Source: Cronobacter muytjensii ATCC 51329
GTDB lineage: Bacteria > Pseudomonadota > Gammaproteobacteria > Enterobacterales > Enterobacteriaceae
Length of the DNA: 64,000 bases
Assembly: GCF_001277195.1 (NCBI RefSeq)
Contig: NZ_CP012268.1
Location: 1,798,001-1,862,000, forward strand
Reading direction: 5' to 3'
In this document: positions 48,958-57,591 of the stretch, one piece after another
Position numbering within the stretch: position 1 is the stretch's first letter
Layout: the number at the start of each line of letters is the position of its first letter
The notes under the pieces: generated by a model
Seen by the model: the letters and a program-made list of their open reading frames with translations, nothing else
What the model was told of the DNA's origin: nothing
Databases searched by the model: none
Position numbers and translations under genes: made by a program

Positions 48958-50027
48958 CGCAGCCAGTCACCTTAACGCTCGTTCAGAAAGCGCCGCGCCT
49001 GAGCTTTATCGCGGGCGGTCTCGCGCTGGCGGCGCTGTTCGCGCTGCCGTTTCTGACGCTGTTGCCGGCAAGCCATCCGCTGGCGGTCTCCACCTGGACG
49101 CTGACGCTGATGGGTAAAATTCTCTGCTATGCGATTGTCGCCGTGGCGCTCGATCTGGTCTGGGGTTACGCCGGGCTGCTGTCGCTCGGCCACGGGATTT
49201 TCTTCGCGCTTGGCGGCTACGCGATGGGCATGTACCTGATGCGCCAGGCCGCGGGCGACGGCCTGCCCGCGTTTATGTCGTTTCTCTCCTGGAGCGAGCT
49301 GCCCTGGTACTGGTGGGGCACGTCGAATTTCCTCTGGGCGCTGCTGCTGGTGGTGCTGGTGCCGGGGCTGCTGGCGCTGGTCTTCGGCTTTTTCGCCTTC
49401 CGCTCAAAAATCAAAGGCGTCTATTTCTCCATCATTACTCAGGCGCTGACGTTTGCAGGCATGCTGCTCTTTTTCCGCAATGAAACCGGCTTTGGCGGCA
49501 ATAACGGCTTCACCGGTTTCACCACGCTGCTCGGCTTTTCACTGACCCACACCGGCACGCGTATTGCGCTGTTTATCGCGACGCTGGCTCTGCTGCTGGG
49601 CTGTCTTGGCGTCGGATTCTGGCTTGCGCGCAGCAAGTTTGGCCGGGTGCTGACGGCGGTGCGCGACGCCGAGAGCCGCCTGATGTATTGCGGCTACGAT
49701 CCGCGCGGCTTCAAGCTGCTGGTCTGGACGCTGTCGGCGGTGATGTGCGGGCTGGCGGGCGCGCTCTACGTGCCGCAGGTCGGCATTATCAACCCGGGCG
49801 AAATGTCGCCCACTAACTCCATCGAAGCGGCTATCTGGGTGGCGCTCGGCGGGCGCGGCACGCTGGTAGGCCCGGTGTTCGGCGCGCTGCTGGTAAACGG
49901 CGCGAAAAGCCTCTTCACCGTGGTGATGCCGGAGTACTGGCAGCTTTTCCTCGGGCTTATTTTTATTGTTATCACCCTGTTTCTGCCGCGCGGCGTGGCG
50001 GGGCTTCTGCGCAGAGGAGAGAAATAA
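48954..50027 (+). CDS. urtC: Urea ABC transporter permease UrtC
   Basis: Second permease, 357 residues, LivM-like with about nine helices. The motif GHGIFFALGGYAMGMYL and the cytoplasmic loop RDAESRLMYCGYDPRGFKLLVW contact the ATPases. It overlaps urtB by 4 bp and shares one base with urtD, so translation is coupled. UrtB and UrtC form the heterodimeric urea channel. Confidence 0.93.
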   Translation: MTQPVTLTLVQKAPRLSFIAGGLALAALFALPFLTLLPASHPLAVSTWTLTLMGKILCYAIVAVALDLVWGYAGLLSLGHGIFFALGGYAMGMYLMRQAAGDGLPAFMSFLSWSELPWYWWGTSNFLWALLLVVLVPGLLALVFGFFAFRSKIKGVYFSIITQALTFAGMLLFFRNETGFGGNNGFTGFTTLLGFSLTHTGTRIALFIATLALLLGCLGVGFWLARSKFGRVLTAVRDAESRLMYCGYDPRGFKLLVWTLSAVMCGLAGALYVPQVGIINPGEMSPTNSIEAAIWVALGGRGTLVGPVFGALLVNGAKSLFTVVMPEYWQLFLGLIFIVITLFLPRGVAGLLRRGEK

Positions 50028-50824
50028 TGCACGCCATTGATACCCTCCATACCCGGCAGTATGAGACCGACCGTTTTCGCGCGCAGACTGACCCGGTGTT
50101 GCAGCTTGAAAACATTAATGTCAGTTTCGACGGGTTTAAGGCGCTCACCGATCTGACGCTTTCCATCGGCGTCGGCGAGCTGCGTTGCATTATCGGCCCC
50201 AACGGCGCAGGGAAAACCACGCTGATGGATGTGATTACCGGGAAAACCCGGCCCCAGAGCGGGCGGGTTATCTACGATCAGGAAACCGACCTGACGCGGC
50301 TCACGCCGGTGGACATTGCGCGGCGCGGCATCGGGCGCAAATTCCAGAAGCCAACCGTCTTTGAGGCTTTGACGGTCGCGGAGAATCTGGAACTCGCGCA
50401 AAAGGGCGACAAAACGGTGCGCGGTACGCTGCGTGCGCGGCTTAGCGGCGAACAGCGGGATCGCATTGATGAAATGCTCATGACGCTGCGCCTGGCAGGC
50501 GAGCGTCGCCGCCCGGCTGGCGCGCTCTCCCATGGGCAAAAGCAGTTTCTGGAGACAGGCATGCTGCTGATGCAGGAGCCGCATCTGCTGCTGCTCGACG
50601 AGCCAGCGGCGGGGATGACCGACGCCGAAACGGAATACTCCGCCGAGCTGTTTCGCGCGCTCGCCGGGAAGCATTCGCTGATGGTGGTGGAGCACGACAT
50701 GGGCTTTGTGGAAACCATCGCCGATAAAGTGACGGTGCTGCATCAGGGCCAGGTGCTGGCAGAGGGGTCGCTTGCCGAGGTGCAGGCGAACGAGCAGGTG
50801 ATTGAAGTCTATCTTGGGCGTTAA
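50027..50824 (+). CDS. urtD: Urea ABC transporter ATPase UrtD
   Basis: ATPase of 265 residues, LivG-like. Walker A is GPNGAGKTT, Walker B LLLDEPAAGM. The signature region (GALSHGQKQFLETGM) has SHGQ in place of the common SGGQ, as in other UrtD proteins. The gene starts on the last base of the urtC stop. It works as a heterodimer with UrtE to drive urea import. Confidence 0.93.
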   Translation: MHAIDTLHTRQYETDRFRAQTDPVLQLENINVSFDGFKALTDLTLSIGVGELRCIIGPNGAGKTTLMDVITGKTRPQSGRVIYDQETDLTRLTPVDIARRGIGRKFQKPTVFEALTVAENLELAQKGDKTVRGTLRARLSGEQRDRIDEMLMTLRLAGERRRPAGALSHGQKQFLETGMLLMQEPHLLLLDEPAAGMTDAETEYSAELFRALAGKHSLMVVEHDMGFVETIADKVTVLHQGQVLAEGSLAEVQANEQVIEVYLGR

Positions 50825-50833
50825 GGAGCCGGC

Positions 50834-51532
50834 ATGTTAGAAGTCAGCGAACTGAATCAATATTACGGCGGCAGCCATATTCTGCGCGGCGTGTCGCTTG
50901 CGGCGCGCGCAGGCGAAGTCACCTGTCTGCTCGGACGCAACGGGGTGGGGAAAAGCACGCTGCTGAAATGCCTGATGGGGCTGATTCCGGCGCGCTCAGG
51001 CGAGGTCACCTGGCAGGGCAACGTCATCACCCGCCATAAGCCGCACCAGCGTGTCGGGGCGGGGATCGCGTATGTGCCGCAGGGGCGTGAGATTTTCCCG
51101 CGCCTGACCGTTGAGGAAAATCTGCTGATGGGGCTGTCACGCTTTCACGGCGCGCAGGCGAAGCGGGTGCCGGAGGAGATCTACACGCTGTTTCCGGTGC
51201 TGAAAGCGATGCGCCAGCGGCGCGGCGGCGATCTTTCCGGCGGTCAGCAACAACAGCTCGCCATCGGACGCGCGCTGGCGAGCCGTCCGCAACTGCTGAT
51301 CCTCGACGAGCCGACCGAAGGCATTCAGCCGTCTGTTATCAAAGAAATTGGCGCGGTGATCCGCGAGCTGGCGGCGCGCGGCGATATGGCCATTCTGCTG
51401 GTGGAGCAGTTCTACGACTTCGCCGCCGGGCTTGCGGACAACTATCTGGTGATGTCGCGCGGGACGATTATCCAGCGCGGTCGCGGCGCGGACATGGACG
51501 CCGAGGGCGTAAGAGGGCTGGTGGCGATTTAG
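50834..51532 (+). CDS. urtE: Urea ABC transporter ATPase UrtE
   Basis: ATPase of 232 residues, LivF-like. Walker A is GRNGVGKST, the signature LSGGQQQQLAIGRAL, and Walker B LLILDEPTEGIQPS. GGAG precedes the ATG at 50834, nine bases after urtD. It is the last gene of the cluster and is followed by a strong terminator at 51624. Confidence 0.93.
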   Translation: MLEVSELNQYYGGSHILRGVSLAARAGEVTCLLGRNGVGKSTLLKCLMGLIPARSGEVTWQGNVITRHKPHQRVGAGIAYVPQGREIFPRLTVEENLLMGLSRFHGAQAKRVPEEIYTLFPVLKAMRQRRGGDLSGGQQQQLAIGRALASRPQLLILDEPTEGIQPSVIKEIGAVIRELAARGDMAILLVEQFYDFAAGLADNYLVMSRGTIIQRGRGADMDAEGVRGLVAI

Positions 51533-51623
51533 CGCGGGGAGCAGGGCTGGCGGGATGCTGGTGGAGAGCGCCAGAGCGTGGCGGTGGTGATAGCGTTAAT
51601 ACCGACTTTAACACCAAAAGAAA

Positions 51624-51647
51624 ATGCCCCTCAGAGGGGCATTTTTA
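51624..51647. terminator. Bidirectional terminator between urtE and ydeE
   Basis: ATGCCCCT (51624-51631) pairs with AGGGGCAT (51635-51642), flanked by A-run and T-run, so it can serve both converging genes. Confidence 0.9.
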
Positions 51648-51668
51648 CATAGGTTGACCGCGCTCCAC

Positions 51669-52862
51669 TCAGCCCGGCTGCATCACCCCAACCGTTTTAA
51701 CGCGCATACCTTTAACCAGCATCAGGTACGCCATGGCGGCGAAGACCATCAGCGAGGCGAAAAGCGACCACGACGGCAGCGTCGTTAACACAAACCCGCT
51801 GTACATCGGGTTGAAGGACGCGCCCAGCCAGCCGAGCGACTGGACTGAGAAGTAACCCGCCTTGAGCCCTGGCGGCGCAATGTTGTCGATAAGCATATAT
51901 TCGCCAGGCGCGTAGATAATTTCGCCAATCGTAAAGACCGCTGCCGCCGCGCCCCAGATCCAGAGGTTGGTGCCCGCCATCAGAAAACCGCCGAGGCCCA
52001 GAATAAAGCAGACGGTGCCGAACAGCATCAGGCGGCTTAAGTTGTCAGCGCGCAGGTTTTTCCCTACCAGATACTGGAGCGAGACGACCAGTATGGCGTT
52101 TACCGGCAATACAACGGCGACAATCTGCTGCGCCAGCGCGCTGTCGGAAAAGGTCAGGACATATTGCGAGATGCAGATAGCGAAGGAGCCCGCCACCAGC
52201 GAGCCGAGAAACGCCGAGCCGGTGAACCACAGCAGACGCTGGTCGCGCCACAAAAGCGAGAGCGGCGGCGGGCCGGAAGGGGAATCCGCCTGCTCATGCG
52301 CGGGCGCGACACGCTGCACGAAGACGCTAATGACCATAAAGGTAATGCCGGAGGTTACGGCTGAAAGCCAGAACGGCATATTGAGGCCATAGACCATCAG
52401 CAGCGTGCCGATGGGCGGGCCGACCGTCCAGCCGATATTTAAAAAGGTGTAATTGAGCGAGAAAATGCGCGCCTTCGCCGCCGCGCCCAGGGTATCGGCG
52501 AAATAGCTTTTCAGGACGGTGGAAAACACGGAGTACGCGCAGTTAATTATCGCGAAGAAGAGGATAACCAGCAGAGCGTTATGCATCAGCGGGATCGCCA
52601 CAAAGCCCGCCACAAAGATGGCGATGGCGATCAGCATATAGCGCTTTTTATCGAAGCGGTCGGCGAGCACGCTGAACGCCAGGCTGAAGAAGACGCCCGC
52701 GGTCATCGCGCTGGTGAGCGCCACGCCGATTTCATCCACCGACATTGCGAAGCGCTTTGCAAGGTAGATAGCCATAAAGGGCAGCGTGGCGCCGCGACCG
52801 ATAGTCAGTAATAACGACGAGCCGAGCAGCGCGACGGTAGAACGCGTTTTCTTTGATAACAT
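51669..52862 (-). CDS. ydeE: MFS exporter YdeE
   Basis: Twelve-helix MFS protein of 397 residues, matching E. coli YdeE (395), which can export dipeptides and arabinose-like compounds when overproduced. The MLSKKTRSTVALLGSSLLLTIGRG start and the ADRFDKKRYM loop are diagnostic. The ATG at 52862 is the homologue start; earlier codons up to 52937 have no ribosome-binding site. It is divergent from eamA, 208 bp apart, as in E. coli (marRAB-eamA-ydeE order). Confidence 0.9.
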   Translation of the reverse strand: MLSKKTRSTVALLGSSLLLTIGRGATLPFMAIYLAKRFAMSVDEIGVALTSAMTAGVFFSLAFSVLADRFDKKRYMLIAIAIFVAGFVAIPLMHNALLVILFFAIINCAYSVFSTVLKSYFADTLGAAAKARIFSLNYTFLNIGWTVGPPIGTLLMVYGLNMPFWLSAVTSGITFMVISVFVQRVAPAHEQADSPSGPPPLSLLWRDQRLLWFTGSAFLGSLVAGSFAICISQYVLTFSDSALAQQIVAVVLPVNAILVVSLQYLVGKNLRADNLSRLMLFGTVCFILGLGGFLMAGTNLWIWGAAAAVFTIGEIIYAPGEYMLIDNIAPPGLKAGYFSVQSLGWLGASFNPMYSGFVLTTLPSWSLFASLMVFAAMAYLMLVKGMRVKTVGVMQPG

Positions 52863-53070
52863 TTTCTTATCTTTTTTATGAGGTGAGCGGGAGCGATAAC
52901 CTGATGCAGGCCTCTTTTTAAGCAATAACACGCTCACACGGCGCTGTACACCCTGGCGGGTGTTCAGAAGTGCTTTACCTTCCCCCCATAATTTAGTGAT
53001 CTGTCTCTCACCGGAAGATTCCGGTATGGTGAAGTATTAACATAATTTTAATAAATAACAGGGGCAGGGG

Positions 53071-53967
53071 ATGACGCGCAAAGACGGGTTGCTGGCGCTA
53101 CTGGTAGTGCTGGCCTGGGGGCTGAATTTCGTCGTAATCAAAGTCGGGCTTCACGCCATGCCGCCGCTGCTCCTGGCAGGGCTGCGGTTTTTGCTTGTCG
53201 CCTTTCCCGCGTTGCTGTTCGTGGCGCGCCCGAAGGTGCCATTGCGCCTGTTGTTAGGATACGGGCTGACCATCAGCTTTGGGCAGTTCGCGTTTCTCTT
53301 CAGCGCCATCAAATTTGGCATGCCCGCGGGCCTCGCCTCGCTGGTGCTCCAGGCGCAGGCGTTTTTTACCATTGTGCTCGGCGTGTTTGCGTTTCGCGAA
53401 CGGCTCCAGGCGAAACAGCTGACCGGCATCGCGCTCGCGGTCATCGGCATGCTGGTGCTGATCGAAGGCAGCCTCAACGGCCAGCACGTGGCGCTGACCG
53501 GCTTTATGCTGACGCTCGCCGCGGCGCTGAGCTGGGCCTGCGGCAATATCTTTAACAAAAAAATCATGCAACTGCCGACGCCGCCTGCGGTAATGTCGCT
53601 GGTGGTGTGGAGCGCGCTTATCCCGGTGCTGCCGTTCTTCGCGGCAAGCCTGCTGTTTGACGGCGCGCAGGCGGTGACGCAGAGCCTTCTTCATATCGAC
53701 CGCGTGACGGTGCTCTCGCTGGTTTACCTGGCGTTTATCGCGACCATTCTCGGTTATGGCATCTGGGGGACGCTGCTCGGGCGTTATGAAACCTGGCGCG
53801 TGGCGCCGCTCTCACTGCTGGTGCCGGTGGTCGGCCTTGCCAGCGCCGCGCTGCTGCTGGATGAGCGGCTGTCGGTGTTGCAGATTGTCGGCGCGCTGCT
53901 GGTCATGGCGGGGTTGTATATCAACGTGTTTGGCTGGCGGGTGCGGCGGGCAGTGCGCAGTGCATAA
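53071..53967 (+). CDS. eamA: Cysteine/O-acetylserine exporter EamA (YdeD)
   Basis: DMT-superfamily protein of 298 residues with ten helices and two EamA repeats (about 1-140 and 145-290). E. coli EamA exports cysteine-pathway metabolites such as O-acetylserine. The length and N-terminal MTRKDGLLALLVVLAWGLNF agree with E. coli (299). A bidirectional terminator follows directly after the stop, shared with marB on the other strand. Confidence 0.93.
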   Translation: MTRKDGLLALLVVLAWGLNFVVIKVGLHAMPPLLLAGLRFLLVAFPALLFVARPKVPLRLLLGYGLTISFGQFAFLFSAIKFGMPAGLASLVLQAQAFFTIVLGVFAFRERLQAKQLTGIALAVIGMLVLIEGSLNGQHVALTGFMLTLAAALSWACGNIFNKKIMQLPTPPAVMSLVVWSALIPVLPFFAASLLFDGAQAVTQSLLHIDRVTVLSLVYLAFIATILGYGIWGTLLGRYETWRVAPLSLLVPVVGLASAALLLDERLSVLQIVGALLVMAGLYINVFGWRVRRAVRSA

Positions 53968-53970
53968 AAA

Positions 53971-53993
53971 AACCGGGCCTGTGCCCGGTTTTT
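53971..53993. terminator. Bidirectional terminator between eamA and marB
   Basis: AACCGGGC (53971-53978) pairs with GCCCGGTT (53983-53990), flanked by seven A and five T. Confidence 0.92.
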
Positions 53994-54004
53994 CGCGCGA
54001 GTGG

Positions 54005-54208
54005 TTAGTTGTAGTACGGTACGCCCAGCTCGTCGGATTTATCGCTGCCGGCGCTGCGATGGCTGAGATCCAGCGATTCGTGATGCTCAATCGGCACCGT
54101 CATCGTGCTGTGGTCACCGGCGCACACGTCGGCTGTCGGGCTGCCCGCCAGCGCGTAGCCGGAGGTCAGCGCCAGAAACAGCACGGTGGCGCGCGTTACG
54201 GATTTCAT
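54005..54208 (-). CDS. marB: MarB periplasmic protein
   Basis: Small exported protein of 67 residues (E. coli MarB 72), with a signal peptide (MKSVTRATVLFLALTSGYALA-GS). The mature part ends SDELGVPYYN, the conserved MarB tail. MarB lowers marA transcription indirectly from the periplasm in E. coli; mechanism unclear. It is third in marRAB, 68 bp after marA. Confidence 0.9.
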   Translation of the reverse strand: MKSVTRATVLFLALTSGYALAGSPTADVCAGDHSTMTVPIEHHESLDLSHRSAGSDKSDELGVPYYN

Positions 54209-54276
54209 GTTGTCCTCGGTTATCTCCCGCAGGAGAAGTGTAACGGCGCAATGGTGCCGTCTGTGTGCTTTACCAC

Positions 54277-54651
54277 TTAGTGATTCAGCGGATGGAGGTA
54301 TTTACCTTCGCCCGGCATCCGTGTTACGCGATACTTATGCGGCGGCACGGAGAAATAGTTCTTGAACGTGCGGGTCAGCGTCTGCTGGGATTCAAACCCA
54401 TAGCGCTCGGCCAGATAAAGGATCGGTTCATCGCTCTCTTTAAGCTTGAGCGCGATTTCAGTCAGTTTCCGGTTACGGATGTACTGGCCCAGCGAATGGC
54501 CGGTCTCTTTTTTAAACATCCGTTGCAGGTGCCATTTCGAGTAACCCGAACGCGCCGACACTTTCTCAAGGGAAAGGGGGGATTCCAGGTTATCTTCGAT
54601 CCAGTCCAAAATGCTATGAATTGTAATGGCATCATTATTGCGTCTGGACAT
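54277..54651 (-). CDS. marA: Multiple antibiotic resistance activator MarA
   Basis: AraC/XylS activator of 124 residues with two helix-turn-helix motifs (SLEKVSARSGYSKWHLQRMF and ILYLAERYGFESQQTLTRTF) and no effector domain. It binds marboxes, including the one at 55185-55203, and turns on acrAB, tolC, micF and others. Controlled by Lon degradation and by MarR repression. It starts 18 bp after the marR stop. Confidence 0.96.
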   Translation of the reverse strand: MSRRNNDAITIHSILDWIEDNLESPLSLEKVSARSGYSKWHLQRMFKKETGHSLGQYIRNRKLTEIALKLKESDEPILYLAERYGFESQQTLTRTFKNYFSVPPHKYRVTRMPGEGKYLHPLNH

Positions 54652-54669
54652 CGTTTTACCTCTTTGCTG

Positions 54670-55107
54670 TTACGGCAGCACCCTTTTAAGCAGGTATTCG
54701 AGGGTCGCCACTTCGTCTGCCGTCAGGTTTTTTGTTAATTCTTGATGCAGGTTTTGTCCTACCAACTGGTGGCACTGTTCACACAGCGCCGCGCCGTCTT
54801 CCGTGAGCTCAACCAGTACGCCCCGTTTATCGTTCGGGTTGGGCAGGCGTGCCACCCAGCCTTTGCAGACCAGACGGTCCAGCATGCGCGTCAGGGCGCC
54901 TAAATCTACTGAGAGCACCTTTTTCAGCTCTCCCGGCGTGATACGACCAGGGCAGCGAATGGAGCAAAGCACCTTAAACTGCGCCGCAGTGATATCGAGC
55001 GGGGCGAGATACTCGTTGAGCAGGCGATCCTTTTTCTGATTCACCAAATGAATCAGCCGTCCTAAAGGAATAATCTCGTTAAACAGATCGCTGTTATTTT
55101 CCAACAT
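54670..55107 (-). CDS. marR: Multiple antibiotic resistance repressor MarR
   Basis: Winged-helix repressor of 145 residues, with ITAAQFKVLCSIRC and the recognition region KKVLSVDLGALTRMLDRLVCKGW. Phenolic ligands such as salicylate, or oxidation of Cys80-type cysteines by copper, release it from DNA in E. coli; the equivalent Cys in DRLVCKGW is present. The ATG at 55107 is adjacent to operator site II, as in E. coli. The longer ORF to 55161 would run through both operators and is rejected. Confidence 0.95.
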   Translation of the reverse strand: MLENNSDLFNEIIPLGRLIHLVNQKKDRLLNEYLAPLDITAAQFKVLCSIRCPGRITPGELKKVLSVDLGALTRMLDRLVCKGWVARLPNPNDKRGVLVELTEDGAALCEQCHQLVGQNLHQELTKNLTADEVATLEYLLKRVLP

Positions 55108-55109
55108 AT

Positions 55110-55121
55110 TTGCCCAGGCAA
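55110..55121 (-). promoter_or_regulatory. MarR operator site II
   Basis: TTGCCTGGGCAA (minus strand) ends two bases before the marR ATG, identical in sequence to site I. Confidence 0.93.
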
Positions 55122-55139
55122 GTAGATTAGTCACGCGAG

Positions 55140-55168
55140 ATATTATTGCCCAGGCAAACATAAGTCAA
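55140..55168 (-). promoter_or_regulatory. marRAB promoter
   Basis: TTGACT (complement of 55163-55168) and TAATAT (complement of 55140-55145) are separated by exactly 17 bp, with MarR site I filling most of the spacer. Confidence 0.9.
55146..55157 (-). promoter_or_regulatory. MarR operator site I
   Basis: TTGCCTGGGCAA between the -35 and -10 elements of the mar promoter. Binding here blocks RNA polymerase. Confidence 0.93.
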
Positions 55169-55184
55169 CTGAATGATTTTTGAA

Positions 55185-55203
55185 ATCACACGATCTGCTA
55201 AAA
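55185..55203 (-). promoter_or_regulatory. Marbox upstream of marRAB
   Basis: The plus-strand sequence ATCACACGATCTGCTAAAA matches 11 of 13 defined positions of the marbox consensus AYnGCACnnWnnRYYAAAY, positioned upstream of the -35 as in E. coli. It would mediate MarA/SoxS/Rob autoactivation. Confidence 0.75.
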
Positions 55204-55318
55204 CTGCGGGAAACCATTTAAAAATCAAAGGCTAAATGGTGGCTATCAGTACGATAGCCATAGCCTTTTGATGACGGGGCGACGCAAGACGCCGGGCAGA
55301 ATTAGCCGGAAAAGAGGT

Positions 55319-55346
55319 AAAAAAACGCCGCCTCAAGCGGCGGCGT
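55319..55346 (-). terminator. Rho-independent terminator of sotB
   Basis: On the minus strand an 8-bp stem (complement of 55325-55332 with 55339-55346, GCCGCC core) is followed by a run of T (complement of 55319-55325). It starts six bases after the sotB stop. Confidence 0.9.
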
Positions 55347-55351
55347 CAGGA

Positions 55352-56551
55352 TCAACTGTGGTGCGGTTGCTCATCCGGAAGCTGTACCGGCCAGCGCCGG
55401 AATATCACAATCGCCCAGATAAATGCGGCCAGCGCCGGAATAGCGCCCATATAGCCGATGGAGGACATCGAAAGCTGCAGGCTGACCTGATTGCCCACCA
55501 GCGCGCCTGCGCCGATGCCGATATTAAAGATACCGGAGAAGAGCGACATCGCGACATCGGTGGCATCGGGCGCCAGCGCCAGCACTTTGACCTGCATTCC
55601 AAGGCCGATAAGCATAATCGCGATGCCCCAGAAGGCGCTGAGAATGGTCAGGTTCACCGCGCTGTGCGATGCCGGCAGTAACAGCAGCAGGCAGATAACC
55701 AGTACGCCAATCGCGCTGCTGATAAGCCCCGAGGCGTGCAGGTTGCCGAGCTTGCCGAATATCACGCTGCCGATGATCCCGGCGGTGCCGAGCACCAGCA
55801 ACAGGAAGGTCGCGAAGTTTTCGCTCAGGCCCGCGACGTTTTGCACGAACGGCTCAATATAGCTGTAAGCAGTAAAGTGCGCGGTCACCACTACGGCGGT
55901 CAGAATATAGATGCACAGCAGCGCCGGGCGGCGGAACAGCGCCGGCAGGCTTGAAAGAGAGCCGGAGTGTTCGCTCGGAATTTTCGGCAGCAGTTTCACC
56001 AGACAGGCGAGGGTAATGAGCGCCCCGATGCCGATGGCGAAGAACGTAGTGCGCCAGCCAAAATATTGCCCGACGATGCGCCCGATGGGCAGCCCAAGGA
56101 CGGAAGCCAGCGCGGTGCCGGTAGCAATCAGGCTCAGCGCCTGGGCGCGTTTGCCCGGCGGCGCCAGGCGAATAGCCAGCGATGCGGTGATCGACCAGAA
56201 AATCGCATGGGCGAAGGCGATACCGATGCGGCTGATGACCAGCACCTCAAAGCTCCAGGCCATAAACGACAGCATATGGCTTACGACGAAGACCACAAAC
56301 AGCGCAATCAGCAGCTTGCGGCGCTCCACCTGGCTTGTCAGCAGCATAAACGGCAGCGACATCAGCGCCACCACCCAGGCGTAGATAGTCAGCATGATGC
56401 CCGCCTGCGCGGATTCCATATGGAAACTTGCGGCGATATCGGAGAGCAGGCCCACCGGCACAAATTCGGTGGTGTTAAAGATAAATGCCGCGACCGCAAG
56501 CGTGACAACCCGCAGCCATGCGGTTTTGCGAGAGACTGTATTCATCGTCAT
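55352..56551 (-). CDS. sotB: Sugar efflux MFS transporter SotB (YdeA)
   Basis: Twelve-helix DHA1-family MFS exporter of 399 residues (E. coli 396), able to export arabinose and IPTG in E. coli. The N-terminal NTVSRKTAWLRVVTLAVAAF and ATEFVPVGLL-type (NTTEFVPVGLLSDIA) motif are diagnostic. It lies upstream of the mar locus on the same strand as marRAB. In E. coli marC stands between marR and sotB on the opposite strand; here marC is missing and only a 190-bp spacer with the mar control region remains. Confidence 0.92.
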   Translation of the reverse strand: MTMNTVSRKTAWLRVVTLAVAAFIFNTTEFVPVGLLSDIAASFHMESAQAGIMLTIYAWVVALMSLPFMLLTSQVERRKLLIALFVVFVVSHMLSFMAWSFEVLVISRIGIAFAHAIFWSITASLAIRLAPPGKRAQALSLIATGTALASVLGLPIGRIVGQYFGWRTTFFAIGIGALITLACLVKLLPKIPSEHSGSLSSLPALFRRPALLCIYILTAVVVTAHFTAYSYIEPFVQNVAGLSENFATFLLLVLGTAGIIGSVIFGKLGNLHASGLISSAIGVLVICLLLLLPASHSAVNLTILSAFWGIAIMLIGLGMQVKVLALAPDATDVAMSLFSGIFNIGIGAGALVGNQVSLQLSMSSIGYMGAIPALAAFIWAIVIFRRWPVQLPDEQPHHS

Positions 56552-56760
56552 AGAACAGATTCGCGCTGGTTAGAAGTGAATAAGAAGCAAGCGATCTTAA
56601 AACTATCGCTGGTCGGGATACAACCATTTTGTGACGTAAATCTCACTTTTGCGCCGGTTTTGCAACAAGCGCAGCGGCGCGTATGCAAATCGCGTCACGG
56701 TTTTCGGCGCGCGTGATACGGTGGGAGAACCATCACCACACGAAAAGGGCAGGGAACATA

Positions 56761-57558
56761 ATGCAATCAGTGGACTTTTATATGGTGGACGCGTTTGCCG
56801 ACAAAATTTTCAGCGGCAATGCGGCAGCGGTCTGTCCGCTCAGCGTCTGGCTACCGGACGAGACGCTGCTTTCAATGGCGCAGCAGCATAACCAGTCGGA
56901 AACCGCGTTTTTCGTGCGTACCGACGACGGCTTTGAACTGCGCTGGTTCACCACACAAAATGAAATCAACCTGTGCGGCCATGCGACGCTTGCCGCCGCG
57001 CACGTTATTTTCGAGCATCTCGACTATCCGCACAGCCAGATCCGCTTCTCGACGCGCTTTGTCGGCGAGCTTATCGTGGCGCGCCGCGGCGACTGGCTGA
57101 CGCTCAATTTTCCGGCCTGGCAGACGCAGCCGGCAGAGGCGCCCGCGCTGCTGCTGGCCTCGCTCGGTATCGACAACCCGGTCGCGGTGCGCGCCGGGCG
57201 CGATTATCTCGTCGAGCTCGCAACCCAGGCGCAGGTCGAGGCGCTGAGGCCGGATATTCACGCTATGCTGCCGCTCGGCAAAATGGTGTGCGTCACCGCG
57301 CCGGGCACGCCTGGCGGCCCGTATGATTTCGTGAGCCGTTTTTTCTGCCCCGGCGAAGGCGTGGCGGAAGATCCGGTTACCGGCTCCGCGCACAGTATGC
57401 TTATCCCCTACTGGGGCGCGAAGCTTGGCAAAACCACGATGCTGGCGCGCCAGGTGTCGGCGCGCGGCGGCGATTTGCGCTGTGAATGGCAGGGGGAGCG
57501 GGTACTGATTAGCGGGCAGGCCGTGACCTATCTTATCGGCCAGATATTGCTGCGCTAA
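56761..57558 (+). CDS. PhzF-family isomerase-like protein
   Basis: PhzF/YddE-type protein of 265 residues with two similar halves of the diaminopimelate-epimerase fold. The catalytic glutamate of PhzF is present as Glu47 in HNQSETAF. The phosphate/carboxylate-binding motifs GHATLAAAHV and EDPVTGSAHSML are complete. The physiological substrate is unknown; there are no phenazine genes nearby. The ATG at 56761 follows CAGGGA; the longer ORF from 56683 is rejected. It converges with the dehydrogenase gene. Confidence 0.85.
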   Translation: MQSVDFYMVDAFADKIFSGNAAAVCPLSVWLPDETLLSMAQQHNQSETAFFVRTDDGFELRWFTTQNEINLCGHATLAAAHVIFEHLDYPHSQIRFSTRFVGELIVARRGDWLTLNFPAWQTQPAEAPALLLASLGIDNPVAVRAGRDYLVELATQAQVEALRPDIHAMLPLGKMVCVTAPGTPGGPYDFVSRFFCPGEGVAEDPVTGSAHSMLIPYWGAKLGKTTMLARQVSARGGDLRCEWQGERVLISGQAVTYLIGQILLR

Positions 57559-57591
57559 ACGTCCGGCGCCCATGCCGGGCGCCGTCATATT

